Below, in pieces: positions 26,634 through 35,425 of a stretch of 64,000 nucleotides of DNA; position 1 is the stretch's first letter, and the number at the start of each line of letters is the position of its first letter. The stretch is from Leuconostoc gasicomitatum LMG 18811 (GTDB taxonomy: Bacteria > Bacillota > Bacilli > Lactobacillales > Lactobacillaceae). The translations under genes and the position numbers were made by a program. Below the pieces are notes generated by a model. That model was not told the origin of the DNA and searched no databases. It saw nothing but the letters and a program-made list of their open reading frames with translations. The stretch is taken from assembly GCF_000196855.1 (NCBI RefSeq), contig NC_014319.1, forward strand, positions 1,550,001 through 1,614,000, written 5' to 3'.

Positions 26634-26787
26634 AATGTTGTTGTATCAATGTCCAGTCCTCATCAGATGGGCACCTATACGTTTCCTTTCAGTCATAATT
26701 TTTTTACTTTAATTATTATACCTTTTTAACCCTAAGTATGTTGCTAATCGGTATAATAGAATTATCATACTTAATGGAGGAAACGTG

Positions 26788-26838
26788 TTGTTCAGCGCTA
26801 AAGTTTACAAAGTGATAGCGCGCTACACACTGATTTGA
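26788..26838 (+). CDS. Possible 16-residue leader peptide upstream of nucleoside hydrolase
   Basis: GGAGG at 26776-26780 is ideally placed for TTG 26788 (7 nt) or GTG 26785. The short frame encodes LFSAKVYKVIARYTLI and stops at TGA 26836-26838. The nucleoside hydrolase start lies 5 nt downstream (ATG 26844) and has no ribosome site of its own; a TTG at 26835 overlaps the stop. Suggests translational coupling. An inverted repeat AGCGCTA/TAGCGC lies within it. Confidence 0.4.
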   Translation: MFSAKVYKVIARYTLI

Positions 26839-26843
26839 ATAAT

Positions 26844-27803
26844 ATGGCTCAGAAAAAAATGATTCTTGACCTAGACACCGGTATTGATGATGCACTTGCA
26901 CTTGCCTATGCTGTCGGGGATCCAAATGTTGACCTCATTGGAATTATATCAAGTTATGGCAACACATTGATTGAAACAGCAGCTCAAAACTCATTGAATT
27001 TGTTGCACTTGCTTGGTGCTAACAACGTGCCAGTTTTTATTGGTGAAAGTCATTCATCAACCACCGATCATTTTGATGTCATGCCTATTTCACAACTCAT
27101 TCATGGCAAAAATGGTATTGGTGAAGTCGTATTAGAAACTGCACCACGTCATGTTGAAACACAATCTGGTGTTGATTTTCTGATTGCCGCTGCTCATCAA
27201 TACGCAGATGATTTAATCTTTATTCCTACCGGCCCACTCACTAATTTGGCAACTGCCATCAAAAAAGATCCTGCAGTCGCAACACTAATTGGCAACACAA
27301 CCTTGATGGGCGGTGCACTGACAGTTCCTGGCAACGTGACACCATTCACCGAAGCTAATATTCACCAAGACCCAGAAGACGCTGACTACGCCTTTACACG
27401 TCAAAAAAACTTAACGATGGTTGGTTTAGATGTCACATTGCGCACACTTTTAACTAAAAAAGAAACAGCAGCTTGGCGTGCCTTAAATACAACAGCTGCT
27501 ACTAAATTTGCTGAATTAATGGATTTCTACATTGATGCTTATGCCAATCTTGGTATTGATAAAAAAGGCGCTGCATTACACGATCCTCTAGCCGTTGCTG
27601 TGGGTATCGACGCCAGTTACGTTACCACTTTACCTCTAGCGATGCATGTCACATATGACCAAAAAAGCGGTGATTATGGTCGCACAATCGGTGACAAAGA
27701 CAAGCTACTTGTACCAACGACAACACAAGTAGCCGTCTTAGTGGATACCGACCGTTTTGTCTCTGATTTTCAAACAATGATGCTCTCTGTTTTGAATAAT
27801 TGA
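26844..27803 (+). CDS. Inosine-uridine type nucleoside hydrolase
   Basis: Cleaves ribonucleosides to base and ribose in salvage. The calcium-binding signature DLDTGIDDALAL is at the N-terminus (residues about 8-19), PTGPLTNLA near 125 and the later metal Asp in LHDPLAVA near 249. 319 residues. Starts at ATG 26844, coupled to the short upstream frame. Ends at a bidirectional terminator. Exact substrate range is not readable. Confidence 0.9.
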   Translation: MAQKKMILDLDTGIDDALALAYAVGDPNVDLIGIISSYGNTLIETAAQNSLNLLHLLGANNVPVFIGESHSSTTDHFDVMPISQLIHGKNGIGEVVLETAPRHVETQSGVDFLIAAAHQYADDLIFIPTGPLTNLATAIKKDPAVATLIGNTTLMGGALTVPGNVTPFTEANIHQDPEDADYAFTRQKNLTMVGLDVTLRTLLTKKETAAWRALNTTAATKFAELMDFYIDAYANLGIDKKGAALHDPLAVAVGIDASYVTTLPLAMHVTYDQKSGDYGRTIGDKDKLLVPTTTQVAVLVDTDRFVSDFQTMMLSVLNN

Positions 27804-27822
27804 TTAATAAGTACCAGCAAAA

Positions 27823-27861
27823 ATGCAGCCAAACGTAGTATTTCAATACGTTTGGCTGCAT
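27823..27861. terminator. Bidirectional terminator
   Basis: ATGCAGCCAAACGTA and TACGTTTGGCTGCAT form a perfect 15-bp stem, with A-rich and T-rich flanks on the two sides. Separates convergent nucleoside hydrolase and phosphatase genes. Confidence 0.9.
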
Positions 27862-27875
27862 TTTATGATTGTTCT

Positions 27876-28532
27876 TCAAAAAATTGTTGTCACGTCATTA
27901 AAATTATCAACACTAAAACTACCATCTTTATCAAGGTTAAATACTGCTACTGCACCATTTTTTGGTCGATTAGCTGTTTTTAAATGGCCATATTGTTGTG
28001 CCAAATTCCAAATTAATTGTCCATGTGTGACTAATAGAACAGTCGCATTCTCATCATAATTTTGTTGTAAATTTGCCAAGGATTGTCGCATTCTCTGCCA
28101 AAAATCAGTTGCATTTTCGCCAAGATGATCCGGATCAACAGCATAAATTGTATCCATAATTTTAGTCATATCAGCCTGACGTGCCAGGTCATCTGGTGTT
28201 TGTGAGTCAATACCCAACGCATTAGACGCTGCGCCCCACATGACTGTATTTTCTCCACCTTCAAAACTACCAAAAAAGAATTCACGCCAATCCGGAGTAT
28301 AAGTCAACTGTGGTCTTTTGTGATTGTTTTCAGCCAAAATAAACTCCGCAGTATGGATTGCCCGTGATGTGTCTGATGATAGCGCGACATCAAAAGGAAT
28401 ATTTTTTAAACGTTTCCCAGCTGCCACACCGTCTTGTTCCCCTTTTTTAGTTAACGGGGTATCTGCCCAACCTTGAACCTTATCAAGCATATTAAAAATT
28501 GTTTGTCCGTGACGAACTGCATAAATTTTCAT
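27876..28532 (-). CDS. Histidine phosphatase family protein (phosphoglycerate mutase-like)
   Basis: 218 residues from ATG 28532, with GGGAG 8 nt upstream. Begins MKIYAVRHGQTIFN with the phospho-accepting His in RHG; second His in LVTHGQLIWN near 158. Too divergent from glycolytic Gpm to be called that; a general phosphatase is more likely. Confidence 0.85.
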   Translation of the reverse strand: MKIYAVRHGQTIFNMLDKVQGWADTPLTKKGEQDGVAAGKRLKNIPFDVALSSDTSRAIHTAEFILAENNHKRPQLTYTPDWREFFFGSFEGGENTVMWGAASNALGIDSQTPDDLARQADMTKIMDTIYAVDPDHLGENATDFWQRMRQSLANLQQNYDENATVLLVTHGQLIWNLAQQYGHLKTANRPKNGAVAVFNLDKDGSFSVDNFNDVTTIF

Positions 28533-28608
28533 GGCTTCTTCTCCCATATTTTAAACAATTGTAACACAATCTGATCATAATTTTTTAAACTTGCAAAACT
28601 TCGACTAA

Positions 28609-30822
28609 CTACCTAGTGCATGATGCGATTGCTTTCAATACAGTGACTTCACTCGTAAAATCACCTTTTTGCAATGTGTCATATAGTCCAATGTTCATGA
28701 GTTCATCACCATAAAAGACATCACCAGTTGCGACATCCTCATATTTTTTTTCTGGATCTAAATTAGCCAACTGTGTCGTCGTAAATTCAGGTTGTGCTTC
28801 TGCTAGGCCGGCATACCGAAATAACATGACATCATTTTTATCTGCTGAGGTAAACTGCCACGCTGTTAAGTTACCTTCATACGGGCTCTTCAACCGTGTG
28901 AAATCACCATATTGTAGCAATTGACGATGTGCTTTATAAAATTTAATTTGATCAGACACGATTGCTTTTTCGTTATCGGTCATTTCAGTTAAGTTCAACT
29001 CATAACCGAACACACCAGCCATGGCAACATCGCCACGCATTTTCAAGCTCGTTGAACGACCAGTTTGATGATTAGGTGCTGCAGAAACATGCGCTGTCAT
29101 ACTTGAAATTGGAAATGCCAAACTTGTGCCATATTGAATCTTCAATCGTGCATAAGCATCTGTGTTATCAGAGGTCCATGATTGTGGCATATAGTACAAA
29201 ATACCAGCATCAAATCGACCACCACCACCTGAACAACCTTCAAATAAAATTTCTGGATAGCGCATTGTCAAACGATTCATTAAATTATATAATCCCAAAA
29301 TATAACGATGCGAAATTTCACCTTGCTGGGCAGCTGGATAAGCAGCTGAATAAATTTCGGTCATATTACGATTCATGTCCCATTTGATATAGTCCACATC
29401 AACTTTATCTAAAATCCTCACCATTTGATCGTAAACATTATCGACTATTTCTTCACGACTAAAGTCGAGTACAAATTGATTTCGTGATGGTGTCTTGCCA
29501 CGGTTTGGTACTTGCAACGCATAATCAGGATGTTGACGATACAAATCTGAATCTTCTGAGATCATTTCCGGTTCAAACCACAAACCAAATTGCATCTTAT
29601 TATTATGCACACGATTAGCCAAATCATGTAGCCCGCCTTTTAGCTTATTAGCATATTCAAACCAATCACCTAGACTTGAATTATCATCGTCTCGATGACC
29701 AAACCAACCATCATCAAGAACAAACATTTCTACGCCAAGTGGTGCTGCACTATCAATAATTGTTTGAATTTTATTTTCATCAAATTCGAAATATGTTGCC
29801 TCCCAATTGTTAATCACAATTGGCCGTTGTGAATATTGATGTTGACCACGCGCAACACGTTCGCGTAATAATTTCGCAAATGTTTCAGACATACCGTTCA
29901 AACCATTACTTGAATAAACCATCAAAACTTCTGGTGTTTCAAAAGCTTTTTGTGGCTGTAACTGCCAATCGAAATTATACTCATTAATGCCGATAACCAC
30001 ACGTGTTTGATCTTGATAATCACGTTCCAGTGTAAATTGGTGATTACCAGAATAAACCAATTGTAAGCCAATTGCATTACCCTGAAACTCTGTCGTGTGC
30101 TTATTAACTAAAGCAATAAACGGATTCATAAAATGTGAACTTGAACCACGGCGACTTTCAAATTGTGTTACACCATGTGCGACGTTTTGACGCTCAATTT
30201 GACGTTCACGAACATGAGCTCCTGGTAAACTAATCACTTCAAGATCTTGTTTCGGTAGATCCATTTGCATAGAGGCTAACTTTTCGATATTAAAAATGGT
30301 TTCTGAGCGATTCACAATACGTGAATGACGAGCAATAACCGAACGGTCTCTATAAATTGTATATGATAATTCAATTTCAGCATTGAGTGTTTCATCAGCC
30401 AACGTAATAATTAATGTTTGTGATTCATCATCATCTAATACATACGCATGTGGAAAATTGTCATCTGCGGGTTTGCCCGCAACAATTTTATAATCCACAT
30501 ATCGAAAATCTGTTGTGCGTGCACCATTTTCAGATTTCAGGATAACTGCTGGCACACGGTAATCACCTGTGTTATTCCCAGAAAATTCTTGTGGCAGCGT
30601 ATCTTTAGAGTACTCACGATCCAACGACCCAGGTAAATTACCTGAAAAACCACGATCTAAACGAGGATATTTAAAATAACCAGTATAATTTTTTACTCGC
30701 TTACCAAAATACACATGACTTAAGATTTTACCCTCTTCAATTGCCAAAACATATGATATGTCCTTGTTTTTCAGATGAAATGACTGTGTGGTTTCATCAA
30801 ATGTAATGAGCTTCTCTGCCAT
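28609..30822 (-). CDS. aga: Alpha-galactosidase, GH36
   Basis: Hydrolyses alpha-1,6-galactosides such as melibiose and raffinose. 737 residues, full GH36 length. Nucleophile Asp in YIKWDMNR near 481, acid/base Asp in SWTSDNTDA near 550, and the CSGGGGRFD loop between them. No signal peptide, so intracellular. GAGGAG ribosome site. Controlled by an upstream promoter overlapped by a cre box and an operator-like palindrome; the LacI-type gene directly upstream is the likely regulator. Confidence 0.95.
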   Translation of the reverse strand: MAEKLITFDETTQSFHLKNKDISYVLAIEEGKILSHVYFGKRVKNYTGYFKYPRLDRGFSGNLPGSLDREYSKDTLPQEFSGNNTGDYRVPAVILKSENGARTTDFRYVDYKIVAGKPADDNFPHAYVLDDDESQTLIITLADETLNAEIELSYTIYRDRSVIARHSRIVNRSETIFNIEKLASMQMDLPKQDLEVISLPGAHVRERQIERQNVAHGVTQFESRRGSSSHFMNPFIALVNKHTTEFQGNAIGLQLVYSGNHQFTLERDYQDQTRVVIGINEYNFDWQLQPQKAFETPEVLMVYSSNGLNGMSETFAKLLRERVARGQHQYSQRPIVINNWEATYFEFDENKIQTIIDSAAPLGVEMFVLDDGWFGHRDDDNSSLGDWFEYANKLKGGLHDLANRVHNNKMQFGLWFEPEMISEDSDLYRQHPDYALQVPNRGKTPSRNQFVLDFSREEIVDNVYDQMVRILDKVDVDYIKWDMNRNMTEIYSAAYPAAQQGEISHRYILGLYNLMNRLTMRYPEILFEGCSGGGGRFDAGILYYMPQSWTSDNTDAYARLKIQYGTSLAFPISSMTAHVSAAPNHQTGRSTSLKMRGDVAMAGVFGYELNLTEMTDNEKAIVSDQIKFYKAHRQLLQYGDFTRLKSPYEGNLTAWQFTSADKNDVMLFRYAGLAEAQPEFTTTQLANLDPEKKYEDVATGDVFYGDELMNIGLYDTLQKGDFTSEVTVLKAIASCTR

Positions 30823-30848
30823 GATTTCTCCTCTAGTAAAATAATATA

Positions 30849-30902
30849 AGTAAACTATAAATTAAGTTTACTTTTTTATTTTAAAAATTGCAAGCGCTTT
30901 CA
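30849..30902 (-). promoter_or_regulatory. aga promoter with cre box and operator
   Basis: Minus strand TTGCAA (30888-30893), 17 nt, TAAACT (30865-30870). The plus strand TGCAAGCGCTTTCA (30889-30902) matches the CcpA cre consensus except position 3 and overlaps the -35. AGTAAACT (30849-30856) and AGTTTACT (30865-30872) form an inverted repeat covering the -10, a probable operator for the adjacent LacI-type protein. Confidence 0.75.
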
Positions 30903-30950
30903 TTAATAGACGACATCGTTGTTATGTGTCATATGTCGTGATACTGACAT

Positions 30951-30994
30951 AAAAAGTCAATCCCGGCATAACCTACCGATAATTGACTATTTTT
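30951..30994 (-). terminator. Terminator after the LacI-type regulator
   Basis: AGTCAAT and ATTGACT arms with extra inner pairing (CCGG/ATCGG region) followed on the minus strand by TTTTTATG. It separates the regulator from the aga promoter. Confidence 0.65.
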
Positions 30995-31039
30995 GGTTCC
31001 TGTTATTTAAATTTACAACTCACTCAATCAAATTTTGCC

Positions 31040-32038
31040 TTACTTAACAAACGTCTCTCTGTAAACAATATAGCTAGGGATAACTAACCATGTTGGCCAA
31101 TTTCGTGTATTTGTTGAACGTTCTACAGCTTGTACTAACGCTGTTTGTCCGATTTCTTCTGCTGGAATGTGAACGGTTGTCAGAGATGGTGTCAAGTATT
31201 TCCCAATTTCAACATCATTAAAACTAGCAACCGCAATGTGATGCTCATTTTCTGACAATACTTTCAATACACCAACAGCTAAAGGATCACTGGCAACCAA
31301 AATAGAATCTATCTTTTCTTTTGAGTTTAACAATTCATTAGTTGCAGTAACCGCATCTGCTGTCTGCCACCCTGCCAAAACAGCACGTGGCACTAAATGC
31401 TTAGATTGCATCCAACTCTTATAAGCCGCATAACGTGTGTCGTCATCAACTGATACATAATGACCACTCAAATCCATCGATTCACGTTTGCCACCGACAA
31501 ATGCGATGTCCCGATAGCCCGATGTCCAAAAAGCATTTAATAATTCAAACACTTTTTCTTTTAAATCAGTGGTTACGGCATCCACACCGTCAACATGAAC
31601 AAGTCGATCATCAATTAAAACTAAGTTTGGATTTTTTAAGTAGAGTTCATGGATAGCATATTTTTCGATTGCACCAACAAAAATAACAGCCGCAAATTTA
31701 GAGACATCCAACGGTTCAGACAAATTTTGTAATCGAAAAATGTGACTTACTTTGACACCCTTTTTTTCAGATGCTTCATAAATACCACGCCAAATTTTAC
31801 GATAATACTCGTCTACTTGCTCTTGTTCTGCCGATAACGTGGTTACTACTGCAATTGACTTTGTCCACTTGCGATTGGTTTGCAATTTTTCGGCGTTATA
31901 TGCTAATTCATCAGCAATTTGCACAACACGTTGTCGAGTGGTAACTGCTACAGATAGTGTATTATCCTCATTCAATATGCGGGAAACTGTGCCCGCTGAA
32001 ACACCAGCTTTTTGGGCAATTTCTCTAATAGTCGTCAT
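31040..32038 (-). CDS. LacI/GalR-family transcriptional regulator
   Basis: 332 residues. N-terminal HTH TIREIAQKAGVSAGTVSRIL followed by the hinge region, then a periplasmic-binding-like effector domain. Upstream of and same direction as aga, so a GalR-type repressor of galactoside use is likely. Effector inferred to be a galactoside or galactose. GGGAGA ribosome site. Confidence 0.88.
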   Translation of the reverse strand: MTTIREIAQKAGVSAGTVSRILNEDNTLSVAVTTRQRVVQIADELAYNAEKLQTNRKWTKSIAVVTTLSAEQEQVDEYYRKIWRGIYEASEKKGVKVSHIFRLQNLSEPLDVSKFAAVIFVGAIEKYAIHELYLKNPNLVLIDDRLVHVDGVDAVTTDLKEKVFELLNAFWTSGYRDIAFVGGKRESMDLSGHYVSVDDDTRYAAYKSWMQSKHLVPRAVLAGWQTADAVTATNELLNSKEKIDSILVASDPLAVGVLKVLSENEHHIAVASFNDVEIGKYLTPSLTTVHIPAEEIGQTALVQAVERSTNTRNWPTWLVIPSYIVYRETFVK

Positions 32039-32109
32039 ATCTCATCTCCCAATTTTATATTAAAAACTGGCACCCTGATATCTGTGTTTTAATGTACCTG
32101 TCAAGATTA

Positions 32110-33357
32110 TCATGATCTGATTTGACCGTCACCAAAAACTTCATACTTAATGGTAGTCAACGCTGGTAATCCCATTGGTCCACGTGCATGTAATTTTTGT
32201 GTTGAAATACCAATTTCAGCCCCAAATCCAAATTCAAAACCATCTGTAAAACGACTAGATGCATTTTGATATACAACCGCCGCATCAACGTCATTCATAA
32301 ATTTAACAACATTTTCAGTTGTCTCACTAATAATTGTCTCAGAATGATGTGTGGTATGCGTATTAATCCAATCAATTGCCGCGTCAGTATCTGCAACTAT
32401 TTTGATACTCATGATGAGATCATTATATTCTGTATCCCAATCCAGATCTTCAGCTGGTAAAATACGTGATTCAATTTGACGACTGGCCTCATCACCACGC
32501 AGTTCAACATGAGAAGCCATTAATTTTGCTCCAATTTTGGGTAAAAATTCTACAGCAATACTTTCATGGATCAGTAGTTTTTCAGCTGAGTTACATACTG
32601 AAGGTTTTTGCGTCTTCGCATTATGAATAATACGGATAGCTTCCTCTTGATCAGCAGATGCATCAACAAAAATATGTGTATTTCCTGCACCAGTTTCAAT
32701 CACTGGTACTGTCGCGTTAGCCACAACAAAATCAATAAATTTAGCTGAACCACGTGGAATCAAAACATCAATAAACGCTCTCATGTGCAACAACGTATTA
32801 ACTGATTCATGGGAAGTATCCGTTATCAGTTGAATAATATCAGGATTGAGCTGATTATTAGTTAAAACTTGTCGTAAAATTTTTGCCAAAATGGCATTAC
32901 TATGACTTGCTTCTTTGCCACCACGTAAAATAACCGCATTACCTGATTTTAATGTCAGTGCTGCCGCATCAACTGTCACATTTGGACGCGCTTCAAATAC
33001 CATTGCTACAACACCAAGTGGTACAATTTTTTTAATAATTTTCAAATCTACATGCGTACGCCACTCATCATAAGGTCCAGCTAGTGGATCAGGCAGTTCA
33101 GCTACCGCCCGCAAGGAGTTTGCAATTTCTTGAATGGCAGCTGCATTCAATTTTAAACGTTTTTGCATTGGACCACTCAACGTTTGTTCATGTTCTGACA
33201 AATCCTTTTGATTAGCTATTATAATATCTTTTTGTTGGTTCAATAATGCCTGTGCCATTTCTTGCAATAGTGCATTACGCTTTTCAAGTGATAGCATTGC
33301 CACTTGATTCGTGACGTTTTTTGCGCGTTGACCCATTTCTTGTACACTTAATACCAT
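32110..33357 (-). CDS. proA: Gamma-glutamyl phosphate reductase
   Basis: Second step of proline synthesis: reduces glutamyl-5-phosphate to the semialdehyde. 415 residues, aldehyde dehydrogenase fold. The catalytic Cys lies in TQKPSVCNSAEKLL near 257, with RGGKEASHSN near 149 as NADP site. Two bases from proB; clearly an operon. Confidence 0.95.
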   Translation of the reverse strand: MVLSVQEMGQRAKNVTNQVAMLSLEKRNALLQEMAQALLNQQKDIIIANQKDLSEHEQTLSGPMQKRLKLNAAAIQEIANSLRAVAELPDPLAGPYDEWRTHVDLKIIKKIVPLGVVAMVFEARPNVTVDAAALTLKSGNAVILRGGKEASHSNAILAKILRQVLTNNQLNPDIIQLITDTSHESVNTLLHMRAFIDVLIPRGSAKFIDFVVANATVPVIETGAGNTHIFVDASADQEEAIRIIHNAKTQKPSVCNSAEKLLIHESIAVEFLPKIGAKLMASHVELRGDEASRQIESRILPAEDLDWDTEYNDLIMSIKIVADTDAAIDWINTHTTHHSETIISETTENVVKFMNDVDAAVVYQNASSRFTDGFEFGFGAEIGISTQKLHARGPMGLPALTTIKYEVFGDGQIRS

Positions 33358-33358
33358 A

Positions 33359-34174
33359 TTACACTCCTTTAAATAAAGTACCCATTTTTTTGCCAGCTAC
33401 AACATCTAAAATCGTAGCAGGATTTTTACCATTAATTAATATCATTTGGCGTTGCTTTGAAATCAAATATTCAGCAGCATAAAGTTTTGTCGCCATGCCA
33501 CCGGTTCCTAAATCTGATGAGCCACTAGCACTAGCCATTAATTCTGGCGTTACTTGCGTGACAAGTGGTATTTTTTTAGCAGTTGGATTGACATAAGGGT
33601 TGTCAGTATATAACGCGTCGATATCACTTAATACAATGAGACCATCAGCGTTTGTTTCATGTGTGACAATAGCTGCTAAGCGATCATTATCACCAAATGA
33701 ATGTTGATGATCTAACTCGTCAACGGCAATAACATCATTTTCGTTAATAATTGGAATCACATGTTGTGCTAGCATAGCTTCAATCGCGTCAATTGTATGC
33801 TGTAGCATCTGCTTATTATTAAAAACATCATAAGTTAATAATACTTGTCCAACATGCTGTTGATAGAAAGCAAAACTTTGATTATAGATAGCCATCAAAT
33901 AACTTTGACCAATAGCTGCCAATGCTTGTTGCGCCGGTATATCTGTTGGTCTTTTCACCATTTTCATCTGTTGCAACGCGACACCAATCGCCCCTGAAGT
34001 AACAAGAATAATGTCATATCCTGATTTTTGTAATTGTGTCAGTGTTTGTGACAAACGATTAATCACTGGATATTTAATCTCACCTGATGCATCAACAATC
34101 GTGCTAGTACCGACCTTAATCACTATACGGCGCCAATCATTGGCAGCACTACTTTTTTCTGACACTACCTGCAT
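33359..34174 (-). CDS. proB: Glutamate 5-kinase
   Basis: First step of proline synthesis. 271 residues from ATG 34174; a TTG 15 nt upstream has no better site. Amino acid kinase fold: VIKVGTSTIV near 17, LVTSGAIGVAL near 55 and GTGGMATKLYAA near 219. No C-terminal PUA domain, as in the short Gram-positive enzymes. Confidence 0.95.
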   Translation of the reverse strand: MQVVSEKSSAANDWRRIVIKVGTSTIVDASGEIKYPVINRLSQTLTQLQKSGYDIILVTSGAIGVALQQMKMVKRPTDIPAQQALAAIGQSYLMAIYNQSFAFYQQHVGQVLLTYDVFNNKQMLQHTIDAIEAMLAQHVIPIINENDVIAVDELDHQHSFGDNDRLAAIVTHETNADGLIVLSDIDALYTDNPYVNPTAKKIPLVTQVTPELMASASGSSDLGTGGMATKLYAAEYLISKQRQMILINGKNPATILDVVAGKKMGTLFKGV

Positions 34175-34197
34175 AATTTTTTCTTCCAAATTCTCTA

Positions 34198-34211
34198 TGA
34201 CATTAATGTCA
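34198..34211. promoter_or_regulatory. 14-bp palindrome upstream of proBA
   Basis: TGACATTAATGTCA is a perfect palindrome 24 nt upstream of the proB start, in the leader after a TATAAT-like box near 34278. It could be an operator; no regulator can be named. Confidence 0.35.
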
Positions 34212-34341
34212 ATTCATTATTAAAAAAACGTGACATAAACTGGTGTTTAATGATTCCCTCATTTAATATCCATTATTATATCATGAAAAGTACGCCTATA
34301 AACAAGAGACAATTTCATTTAAATCATTCCTTTTATTACAA

Positions 34342-35271
34342 TTATTTATCATATTGGTTCAAAAAAGATTGGATTTTATAACGGTATTCAATGGGGTGAT
34401 CGTGGAAAGTTTGCACATGTTCTGATCCCGCACCAATCCATAACTGTTTTGGTGCGTTTAGGGCATGATATAAAGAATAGACCATTTTAGTCGGCACGAA
34501 AGTATCCGCACTACCATGTATAAAAAATGTTGGTCGCGAACTTTTAGCCACTTGTTTTAACGGACTTGCTTCCCCATAAAAATAGCCTGCACGGACTTTT
34601 GAAATGCCTGAAGTAATATTAACAAGTGGGAACCAAGGTAAATTATACATATTACCCGCTTCATGTTTTGTTTCTTCTAATAGACTTGTATATGACGAGT
34701 CAGCAATAATTGCCTTAACTTGTGACGGCAAATCTGATTCCCCCGAAACTGATAAGACAGTCGCAGCACCCATGCTCATACCATACATGATAATATCTGA
34801 ATTTTTGCCATTAGTCTCAATAATTTGGTTTAACCATTGACTATAATCACGTCGATCAAGCCAACCATAACCGATGATGTTTCCTTGTGAATCACCATGT
34901 GCACGATTATCTGGGATGAGAACATTATAGCCAAGATCATGAAAAAGTTCACCATAAATAGCCATAGTTGTTTTATTATTATGCCAACCATGTGCCAAAA
35001 TGGCCGTTTTATTTGTTTTTTTGTCTGCGGCCACATACCATGCGTCTAACTTTAACCCATCTTTGGTTGTTTCATGCCATGTTTGTTTGTCTCGTGCTAA
35101 AAATTTATGCTCATATTGGTAGAGCGGATTAGTTTTTGTGCGCAAGACGTCTGGTTGATTGGCTTTTGGATCACGTACTTGAGCAACATGAAAAAAATAC
35201 ATGCCTGCCACAAGTAAAATCATAGCAATGATTATAATAACGCAAATCACCCATTTGACTAAGTTGTGCAT
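34342..35271 (-). CDS. Membrane-anchored alpha/beta hydrolase
   Basis: 309 residues. One N-terminal membrane helix (about 5-28), then an alpha/beta hydrolase: HGWHNN near 93, nucleophile serine in GMSMGAAT near 165-172, and the late Asp/His in GSADTFVP and SEHVQTF near 258 and 288. Faces outside the cell. Resembles YqkD-type hydrolases; substrate unknown. Confidence 0.85.
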   Translation of the reverse strand: MHNLVKWVICVIIIIAMILLVAGMYFFHVAQVRDPKANQPDVLRTKTNPLYQYEHKFLARDKQTWHETTKDGLKLDAWYVAADKKTNKTAILAHGWHNNKTTMAIYGELFHDLGYNVLIPDNRAHGDSQGNIIGYGWLDRRDYSQWLNQIIETNGKNSDIIMYGMSMGAATVLSVSGESDLPSQVKAIIADSSYTSLLEETKHEAGNMYNLPWFPLVNITSGISKVRAGYFYGEASPLKQVAKSSRPTFFIHGSADTFVPTKMVYSLYHALNAPKQLWIGAGSEHVQTFHDHPIEYRYKIQSFLNQYDK

Positions 35272-35425
35272 ATTCGTTTACCCCTTAAAATAATAATTTT
35301 ACACCACCTCAAGAATTGTAGCAACAAAACCGACTGCCGACTATCATTATAAAAATTTCATTTCATTGCAATTGTCAAACCATAAATAATGGTATACTTA
35401 AAAGAAAAATAAAAAAGGATAACTT

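Noticed and set aside
29076-29387. Rightward frame of about 100 codons inside aga
   Set aside because: Antisense shadow of a strongly conserved GH36 gene with no ribosome site.
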